Assembly (NCBI GenBank): GCA_036382395.1
Contig: DASVHW010000288.1
Location: forward strand, 1-32,301
From: Candidatus Binatia bacterium
GTDB lineage: Bacteria; Desulfobacterota; Binatia; HRBIN30
Length of the DNA: 32,301 nt
Reading direction: 5' to 3'
The position numbers and the translations under genes were made by a program. The notes beneath the pieces are model-generated. The model ran no database searches and had not been told where the DNA came from. It was given only the letters and a program-made list of their open reading frames with translations. How positions within the stretch are numbered: position 1 is the stretch's first letter; each line of letters opens with the position of its first letter. Of this stretch, positions 26,497 to 32,301 are shown piece after piece.

Positions 26497-27516
26497 GTGA
26501 GTCAACTCAAACTGGGCTTGCAACTGGGATACTGGGGCGCGCGGCCGCCGGAGAATCTGATCGGAACGGCGCAGGAGGCGGAGCGCCTCGGGTTCGACGC
26601 AATCTTCACGGCCGAAGCCTGGGGTTCGGATGCCTTTACGCCACTTGCCTGGATCGGCGCGCATACCTCCAAGATTCGCCTCGGCACCGCGATCGTGCAG
26701 CTCTCGGCCCGTACCCCCACGGCCACCGCGATGGCGGCGTTGACCCTTGATCACCTCTCCGGCGGACGCATGATTCTCGGCCTTGGCGTCTCCGGACCGC
26801 AGGTCGTCGAAGGCTGGTACGGCCAGCCGTTCTCCCAACCCCTGGCGCGTACGCGCGAGTACATCGACATCATCCGCCAGGCGCTGCGCCGCGCGGCGCC
26901 GGTGACCAGCGCCGGCCCGCATTATCCGCTTCCCTACAAAGGCCCGGGGGCATGGGGGCTCGGCAAACCCTTGAGGCCGATTACCCACCCCTTGCGCGCC
27001 GACCTGCCCATCTGGCTCGGCGCCGAGGGACCGAAAAACGTCGCCTTGGCCGCCGAAGTGTGCGACGGATGGTTGCCGCTCTACTACTCGCCGTACCGGC
27101 CTGAGGTGTACGCCGACCAGCTCAAACATGCCAAGCCTGGCTTCGAGATTGCGCCGATGGTGTTCGTCAGCATCAGCAACGACGTCGAAACCGCGCTGCT
27201 GCCCGTGAAAGGCATGCTCGGCTTCTACATCGGCGGCATGGGTGCGAAGAGGCGGAACTTCCACAAGGAGCTGATGTCGCGCATGGGCTACGCGGCGGAG
27301 GCCGAGAAAATCCAGCAGCTCTTTTTTGAAGGCAAGCGCGACGAGGCCATTGCGGCCGTGCCGGATCAGTTCGCCGATGAAATCGCCCTGGTGGGCCCGG
27401 TCGAACGCATCCGCGATCGCCTCAAAGCCTGGGAGCAGACGCCCGCGACGATGTTGCTCATCATGTCGCACGATCTGTCGCTCGTGCGGTCAGTGGCGGA
27501 AATCGTTCTGGGATAG
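26497..27516 (+). CDS. Luciferase-like (LLM class) oxidoreductase, probably F420-dependent
   Basis: The 339-residue protein is a bacterial-luciferase-type TIM barrel. It shows GLQLGYWGARPPENL, AQEAERLGFDAIFTAEAWGS, KIRLGTAIVQL, ALTLDHLSGGRMILGLGVSG, the mid-barrel LPIWLGAEGPKNVALAAEVC, and a C-terminal DEIALVGPVERIRDRL. This subclass commonly uses coenzyme F420 rather than FMN; that and the substrate are inferences from family. The start is GTG at 26497, with AAAGGAG (26482-26488) eight bases upstream. No F420 biosynthesis gene is in the window. Confidence 0.9.
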   Translation: MSQLKLGLQLGYWGARPPENLIGTAQEAERLGFDAIFTAEAWGSDAFTPLAWIGAHTSKIRLGTAIVQLSARTPTATAMAALTLDHLSGGRMILGLGVSGPQVVEGWYGQPFSQPLARTREYIDIIRQALRRAAPVTSAGPHYPLPYKGPGAWGLGKPLRPITHPLRADLPIWLGAEGPKNVALAAEVCDGWLPLYYSPYRPEVYADQLKHAKPGFEIAPMVFVSISNDVETALLPVKGMLGFYIGGMGAKRRNFHKELMSRMGYAAEAEKIQQLFFEGKRDEAIAAVPDQFADEIALVGPVERIRDRLKAWEQTPATMLLIMSHDLSLVRSVAEIVLG

Positions 27517-27597
27517 GCGCAGGCGCGACGGTAGAGATTTCGAGCGTGCCGCATCGCTGTTTCTCGATCCACGCACCCGATCGGCCAAGGAGGACAA

Positions 27598-28191
27598 GTG
27601 AGCGACTCCAAGCACACGTGCCGGGTAGAGCTTCTCTCGCCCGACCAAACCGCAAAGATCGCCGCGGAAATGGGTGTTCCGCCGCAGCTGGCCGACCTGA
27701 ACATCTTCCGCGCGCTGCTGCACCGGCCTCGGGTGGCCAAGGCAATCCACGAGCTCCTCTACTCGCAGTTTTTCGGGGGAGCGCTCGACGGGCGCTGGCG
27801 CGAGCTCGTCATCATGCGCATCGGCTGGGTGACCGGCTCCAACTATGAATGGACCCAGCACTGGACGGTTGCCCAAGTGCTCTTTGGCTGCAGCTCGGAT
27901 GACCTGCTGGCGGTACGCGACTGGCGAAGCTCGAAGCGCTTCGGCGAGGCGGATCGGGCGGTGCTCGCGGCCACCGACGAAACCCTCGAGTCGGGCACCC
28001 TTTCGGCGGAGACCTGGGCGCTCTGCCTCGAACACTTGGGCAGCGCCGACGCGTGCGTGGAGCTGGTCACGGCGATCGCGACCTGGCGCCTCATATCGCA
28101 GATTGCTCGCAGCCTGGAGATCCCCCTCGAGGATGGGGTCGCTTCTTGGCCTCCCGACGGGGTCGCTTCGCCGGCGATGCGCCGAGACTAA
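27598..28191 (+). CDS. Carboxymuconolactone decarboxylase (AhpD-like) family protein without CxxC
   Basis: The 197-residue all-helical protein has the family core WRELVIMRIGWVTGSNYEWT (about 67-86) with His88 after it. Glu69 and the YEWxxH motif are kept, but the CxxC of the peroxidase-type AhpD proteins is absent, so thiol peroxidase-partner activity is unlikely. Reaction and substrate are unknown. AAGGAGG lies about five bases before the GTG start at 27598. It follows the luciferase-like gene by 81 bases in the same direction and ends right before tex. Its C-terminus carries a small duplicated DGVAS segment. Confidence 0.85.
   Translation: MSDSKHTCRVELLSPDQTAKIAAEMGVPPQLADLNIFRALLHRPRVAKAIHELLYSQFFGGALDGRWRELVIMRIGWVTGSNYEWTQHWTVAQVLFGCSSDDLLAVRDWRSSKRFGEADRAVLAATDETLESGTLSAETWALCLEHLGSADACVELVTAIATWRLISQIARSLEIPLEDGVASWPPDGVASPAMRRD
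28135..28169 (+). repeat. Short tandem duplication at the end of the decarboxylase-like gene
   Basis: GGGGTCGCTTC occurs at 28135-28145 and 28159-28169, 24 bases (8 codons) apart and in frame, giving DGVASWPP and then DGVASPAM in the protein tail. Confidence 0.6.
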
Positions 28192-28206
28192 TTGTCGGCC
28201 TCGATC

Positions 28207-30507
28207 ATGAAGAGCATCAGCCAACGTATCGCCGAAGAACTTGTAGTCGCCGAACACCAAGTTGCCGCTACCATACGGCTGCTCGGCGAGGGGGCCACGG
28301 TGCCGTTCATCGCTCGCTACCGCAAAGAGGTTACCGGCGGGCTCGACGACACGCAGCTGCGTACGCTGGAGAAACGCCTCGGCTACCTGCGCGAGCTGGA
28401 AGAGCGCCGCGCCACCATCCTCAAGAGCATCGGGGAGCAGGGCAAGCTCACGCCGGAATTGCAGCAAGCCATCCTCGAAGCGGATACACAGACGCGCCTC
28501 GAGGATCTCTATCTGCCGTACAAGCTCAAGCGGCGCACCAAAGGGCAAATCGCCCGCGAAGCCGGCCTGGAGCCACTGGCGCAGCAGCTGCTGGCCGACC
28601 CGAGGCTCGTGCCCGAGGCGGTCGCGTCGGGTTTCCTTGACGCCGACAGGGGTGTTCCGGACGTCAAGGCGGCGCTGGAGGGTGCGCGCTACATCTTGAT
28701 GGAGCAGTTTGCTGAGAATGCCGAGCTGGTCGGCCGCTTACGCGACTACCTGTGGGAGCACGGCCTGCTGGGGTCGAAGGTGGTTGAGGGCAAGGAGCAA
28801 GAGGGGGCCAAGTTTGCCGACTACTTCGACGCCGCAGAGCCCATGAAGAACGTTCCCTCGCACCGCGCCTTGGCGATGTTGCGAGGCAGCAGTGAGGGAG
28901 TCCTCAATCTCCGCCTCGAGTTGGATGAGGACAAGGCCCTCGATCGTGGGGACCTGGGTGCGTGCGAGCGCACGATCGCCGCACAGACCGGCATCCGCGA
29001 CCAAGGCCGGCCGGCGGATGCGTGGCTGAAAGATACCGTGCGCTGGACCTGGAAGGTCAAACTGCAGACCCATCTCACCATCGACCTCCTCGGACGCATG
29101 CGTGAACGGGCGGAAGAGGAAGCCATCAAAGTATTCGCCAACAACCTGCGTGATCTGCTGCTCGCCGCACCGGCGGGGCTGCGCACAACCATCGGGCTCG
29201 ACCCCGGCCTGCGCACCGGCGTGAAGGTGTGCGTGGTCGATCGCACCGGCAAGCTGCTCGATACCACGACCATCTACCCGCACGCCCCGCGCAATCAGTG
29301 GGATGAATCGATTGCCACCCTGGCCACGCTGGCGCAGCGGCACCAGGTCGATCTGATCAGCATCGGCAACGGCACCGCTTCGCGCGAGACCGATCGGTTG
29401 GCAGCCGACCTGATCAAGCAGCATCCGGAGCTGCCTCTGACGAAGGTGATGGTGAGCGAGGCCGGCGCCTCGGTGTACTCCGCTTCCGAACTGGCCGCCC
29501 ACGAGTTTCCGAGCCTCGACGTGTCACTGCGCGGCGCGGTGTCCATTGCCCGCCGCTTGCAGGACCCACTGGCCGAGCTGGTGAAAATTGATCCCAAGTC
29601 GATCGGGGTTGGCCAGTACCAGCACGACGTCAGCCAAACCCAGCTGGCGCGCACGCTCGACGCGGTCGTGGAGGATTGCGTCAACGCCGTGGGCGTCGAT
29701 GTGAACACCGCGTCGGCCCCCTTGCTGGCTCGGGTGTCGGGTGTGGGTGCGGGCCTTGCCGGCAGCATCGTTACGTACCGCGATCAGCACGGCGCGTTTG
29801 GCAGCCGGACGCAGCTGCGGGAGGTGCCGCGACTGGGTCCCAAAGCCTTCGAACAAGCGGCTGGCTTCCTGCGCATCATGAACGGCGACAACCCGCTTGA
29901 TGCGTCAGCCGTTCACCCGGAGGCGTATCCGGTCGTAGAGCGGATCATCTCGAAGACAGGGCGGAGCATCAAACAACTGATCGGGGACAGCACCTTCCTG
30001 CGAGCCCTTGCCCCGCAGCCGTTCACCGACGACATCTTTGGCGAGCCCACGGTGCGCGACATCCTCGCCGAGTTGGAGAAGCCGGGACGCGATCCGCGCC
30101 CCGGCTTCAAGACGGCGGTGTTCAAGGAGGGTGTTGAGACACTGGCGGATCTTCAGCCCGACATGATGCTCGAAGGTGTGGTGACCAACGTGACCAACTT
30201 CGGTGCTTTCGTCGACATTGGCGTGCACCAAGACGGCCTGGTGCACATCTCGGCGATGGCCGACCAGTTCGTCCGTGATCCGCGCACGGTAGTCAAAGCC
30301 GGCGACGTGGTGAAGGTTAAGGTGATGAGCGTCGACCTCGCCCGCAAACGCATCGCGCTCACCATGCGCCTGCGCGATAGCATCCAAGATCAACCCAGCC
30401 GCACACCCGCGCCCAAACCCGCCGACAAGCCGCGCACCAAGCCCGGTCGGTCCTCCGAGCCACTCAACAGCATGGCGGCGGCACTGGCGAAATTGCGGGC
30501 GCACTGA
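28207..30507 (+). CDS. tex: Transcription accessory / RNA-binding protein Tex
   Basis: An RNA-binding protein related to eukaryotic Spt6, involved in transcription and RNA handling. The 766-residue protein has the N-terminal helical domain ([20 protein letters not shown]), a YqgF-like RNase H fold with [17 protein letters not shown] (about 329-345), a helix-hairpin-helix region (about 500-565: [19 protein letters not shown]) and a C-terminal S1 domain ([20 protein letters not shown], about 656-720). Length is normal. A TTG at 28192 abuts the preceding stop, but the ATG at 28207 gives the usual start. It probably shares a transcript with the gene before it. Confidence 0.97.
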   Translation: MKSISQRIAEELVVAEHQVAATIRLLGEGATVPFIARYRKEVTGGLDDTQLRTLEKRLGYLRELEERRATILKSIGEQGKLTPELQQAILEADTQTRLEDLYLPYKLKRRTKGQIAREAGLEPLAQQLLADPRLVPEAVASGFLDADRGVPDVKAALEGARYILMEQFAENAELVGRLRDYLWEHGLLGSKVVEGKEQEGAKFADYFDAAEPMKNVPSHRALAMLRGSSEGVLNLRLELDEDKALDRGDLGACERTIAAQTGIRDQGRPADAWLKDTVRWTWKVKLQTHLTIDLLGRMRERAEEEAIKVFANNLRDLLLAAPAGLRTTIGLDPGLRTGVKVCVVDRTGKLLDTTTIYPHAPRNQWDESIATLATLAQRHQVDLISIGNGTASRETDRLAADLIKQHPELPLTKVMVSEAGASVYSASELAAHEFPSLDVSLRGAVSIARRLQDPLAELVKIDPKSIGVGQYQHDVSQTQLARTLDAVVEDCVNAVGVDVNTASAPLLARVSGVGAGLAGSIVTYRDQHGAFGSRTQLREVPRLGPKAFEQAAGFLRIMNGDNPLDASAVHPEAYPVVERIISKTGRSIKQLIGDSTFLRALAPQPFTDDIFGEPTVRDILAELEKPGRDPRPGFKTAVFKEGVETLADLQPDMMLEGVVTNVTNFGAFVDIGVHQDGLVHISAMADQFVRDPRTVVKAGDVVKVKVMSVDLARKRIALTMRLRDSIQDQPSRTPAPKPADKPRTKPGRSSEPLNSMAAALAKLRAH

Positions 30508-30524
30508 GCGAACGCACCGCCTGT

Positions 30525-30564
30525 GGGGAACCCCGGGCCAGTTCGTTCGGGGGATGGTTCCCCC
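30525..30564. terminator. Weak hairpin between convergent tex and the ABC-F gene
   Basis: GGGGAACC (30525-30532) pairs with GGTTCCCC (30556-30563) around a 23-base GC-rich loop that can pair internally (CCCCG with CGGGG). There is no T tract, so intrinsic termination is doubtful. It is the only structure in the 84-base gap where two convergent genes end. Confidence 0.3.
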
Positions 30565-30591
30565 TCGGTTACGGCTCTACGACGCGAGTGC

Positions 30592-32301
30592 TCATGGCTG
30601 CGTTTGCTTCTCTTCCAGCTCCGCCCAGCGCGCGTATAGGCGATCGACATGCTCCTGGGCTGCGCGCAGCTCCGTATAGCGTTGCTGCACGACCGCCGCG
30701 TTGGCCGCGATGGACGGATCGTGGGCGGCGGTGCGACAGGCTTCGAGCGCTTGCTCAGCGGCCAGAATCACCGCCTCTATCTGCGCCCACTCGCGTTGCT
30801 CGGTGTACGTGAGCCGCTTGACGCCGCTCGGCGCGGGCTTGGCCGGCGCACCTGCCGCCGCGGCAACCTTCTCCGCCGCTGGCGCTTGCGCGCGCTGCGC
30901 CTCCTCCCATTGCTGGTAGTCGGCGAACACTTGCGCCCCGCCGCTTCCATCGAGCGCCAATACGACGGTGGACACGCGGTCGAACAGAAAACGGTCGTGG
31001 GTCACCAGCACGACGGCGCCGGGGAAATCGAGCAGGCTTTCTTCAAGGACCTCGAGCGTCGGGATGTCGAGGTCGTTCGTCGGTTCGTCGAGAATCAGCA
31101 CGTCCGCCGGACGCAACATGAGCTGCGCAATCGAGACGCGCGCCCGCTCGCCGCCGGAGAGCCGGGCCACGGGCATGTCGAGTTGCTCCGCCGGGAAGAG
31201 GAACCGCTTCGCCCAGGTGGCCACGTGGAGCGGACGGTCACAATACACGATCTGATCGCCGTGCGGCGCGAGAGCACGCCGCAGCGTGAGGCTGCCATCG
31301 ATCTGCTCGCGGTGCTGATCGAGATACACCATGCGGAGCCCATCGGCGCGCTCGATAGTGCCGCCGTCGGCGGCCACGTCACCGGTCAACATGCGCAGGA
31401 GCGTCGTCTTGCCGCTGCCGTTGGGGCCCAGGATGCCCAGACGCATGCCGGGCGACAACGTCAGGCTGAGCCCCTCGATGAGGGGCCGAGTGCCGAAGCG
31501 CTTGGCGATCTGCTCGGCGACCAGTAGCCGCTTGGTCCTGCGGTCGGAGGCGTTGAACTCGATGCGCACCGCTCCTGTTGTCACCCGACGCGTGACCGCC
31601 GCCAGCTCATCCTGCAACAGCGCCGCGCCTTGTATCCGCGCCCCCGATTTCCGCGTGCGTGCCTTCGGGCCGTGTTTCAACCACTCGACTTCGCGCCGCA
31701 CCCGATTCGCCAGGGTCTCTTGATACTTCTCCTGCCCCCGCAGCGCCTCGTCCTTCTTCTCCAGGAAGTCGCTGTAGTTTCCGCGCGTATCGAAGACGCC
31801 AGTGGCATAGCAGCGGTTCAGCTCGATGATGCGGTTGGCGAGGTTCTCGAGGAAGTACCGATCATGGCTGACGACCAGGAACGCCAGGGCTTCCGAGCGC
31901 AGCAGCTTTTCCAGCCACAGGATGCCCTCGAGGTCCAGATGATTGGTGGGCTCGTCCATCAACAGCAGGTCGGGAGCGCGCACCAAGGCACAGGCGATGG
32001 CCAACCGCTTCGTCCAGCCGCCCGACAGTGTCGCCACACGCTGCTGCGCGTCGGGAAAGCCAACCTTGGCGAGCGTGACGCTTACCCGCGTGTGCCGGTC
32101 GTCCGTATCGAGGACATCATCATGGAGCGCGGCGGTGACGATGTCTTCGATGCGCTGATCGGGTGGAAAACTCGCGTCCTGCGGCACGTAGCCGAGTCGC
32201 AGCAGCCTGCGCACCGATCGCGTCCCGCTGTCGGGTGTCTCGATCCCGGCGAGGATTCTCAGCAGCGTCGACTTGCCACCACCGTTCGGGCCGACGAGGC
32301 C
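30592..32301 (-). CDS. uup: ABC-F family ATPase, Uup-type (N-terminus outside window)
   Basis: The frame is open to the right edge, so the N-terminal few dozen residues are missing; 569 residues are visible. Both ABC cassettes are present: Walker A GPNGGGKST at the very edge, LSGGWTKRL and LLLMDEPTNHLDLEG; then GPNGSGKTTLL, LSGGERARVSIAQL and VLILDEPTNDLDIPT. No transmembrane part exists, as expected for ABC-F proteins acting on ribosomes or DNA intermediates. The tail after about residue 465 is Ala/Pro-rich, then a coiled coil (REWAQIEAVILAAEQALEAC and VDRLYARWAELEEKQTQP) as in Uup, which favours Uup over EttA or resistance-type members. Confidence 0.92.
   Translation of the reverse strand, partial: GLVGPNGGGKSTLLRILAGIETPDSGTRSVRRLLRLGYVPQDASFPPDQRIEDIVTAALHDDVLDTDDRHTRVSVTLAKVGFPDAQQRVATLSGGWTKRLAIACALVRAPDLLLMDEPTNHLDLEGILWLEKLLRSEALAFLVVSHDRYFLENLANRIIELNRCYATGVFDTRGNYSDFLEKKDEALRGQEKYQETLANRVRREVEWLKHGPKARTRKSGARIQGAALLQDELAAVTRRVTTGAVRIEFNASDRRTKRLLVAEQIAKRFGTRPLIEGLSLTLSPGMRLGILGPNGSGKTTLLRMLTGDVAADGGTIERADGLRMVYLDQHREQIDGSLTLRRALAPHGDQIVYCDRPLHVATWAKRFLFPAEQLDMPVARLSGGERARVSIAQLMLRPADVLILDEPTNDLDIPTLEVLEESLLDFPGAVVLVTHDRFLFDRVSTVVLALDGSGGAQVFADYQQWEEAQRAQAPAAEKVAAAAGAPAKPAPSGVKRLTYTEQREWAQIEAVILAAEQALEACRTAAHDPSIAANAAVVQQRYTELRAAQEHVDRLYARWAELEEKQTQP

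Overview
The window is a dense, high-GC housekeeping region of a Gram-negative-type bacterium. It carries the macromolecular-synthesis genes rpsU and dnaG, the RNase P RNA gene, and a long division and cell-wall (dcw) cluster. Glutathione synthetase, an rpsU-cvpA-dnaG block, a C4 zinc-ribbon gene beside rnpB, and an F420-type luciferase-like oxidoreductase together suggest a deltaproteobacterium-like lineage, possibly Candidatus Binatota (Desulfobacterota_B). That placement is inference from gene content and was not tested with a tree.

Layout. At 1-431 is the tail of an unrecognised protein and a strong terminator. On the minus strand, prmA-rsmE-gshB (3147 down to 513) form an operon with an ATGA overlap between prmA and rsmE. 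Divergent from it, on the plus strand, are a glycerophosphodiester phosphodiesterase, then rpsU, cvpA, dnaG, a CAU-anticodon tRNA, a coiled-coil zinc-ribbon protein and rnpB (3249-7972). A near-consensus sigma-70 promoter and a 10-bp-phased MraZ operator start the dcw cluster at 8008. It runs mraZ-ftsL-ftsI-murF-mraY-murD-ftsW-murG-murC-murB-ftsQ-ftsA-ftsZ, mostly with 1-4 bp overlaps, to 22876. It lacks three genes often found in such clusters: rsmH (expected between mraZ and ftsL), murE (expected between ftsI and murF) and ddl. A repeat-rich spacer follows ftsZ, then a B12-binding-type radical SAM gene and acpS. A zinc alcohol dehydrogenase lies on the minus strand (25296-26327). Divergent from it are a luciferase-like oxidoreductase, a carboxymuconolactone-decarboxylase-like protein and the RNA-binding protein Tex. 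A Uup-type ABC-F ATPase on the minus strand runs off the right edge.

How the genes work together. MurF, MraY, MurD, MurG, MurC and MurB are peptidoglycan precursor enzymes. FtsW and FtsI polymerise and crosslink septal peptidoglycan. FtsL, FtsQ, FtsA and FtsZ build the divisome, and MraZ probably autoregulates the cluster. RpsU, RsmE, PrmA, DnaG, tRNA, RNase P, Tex and Uup serve translation, replication and RNA processing.

No clearly new multi-gene system is visible. The most unusual observations are a dispersed-repeat-like element lodged in frame inside the radical SAM gene, with a relative of the same repeat just upstream after ftsZ; the missing dcw genes; an rnpB promoter whose -10 contains the stop codon of the upstream gene; and a 10-bp inverted repeat in front of the luciferase-like gene.
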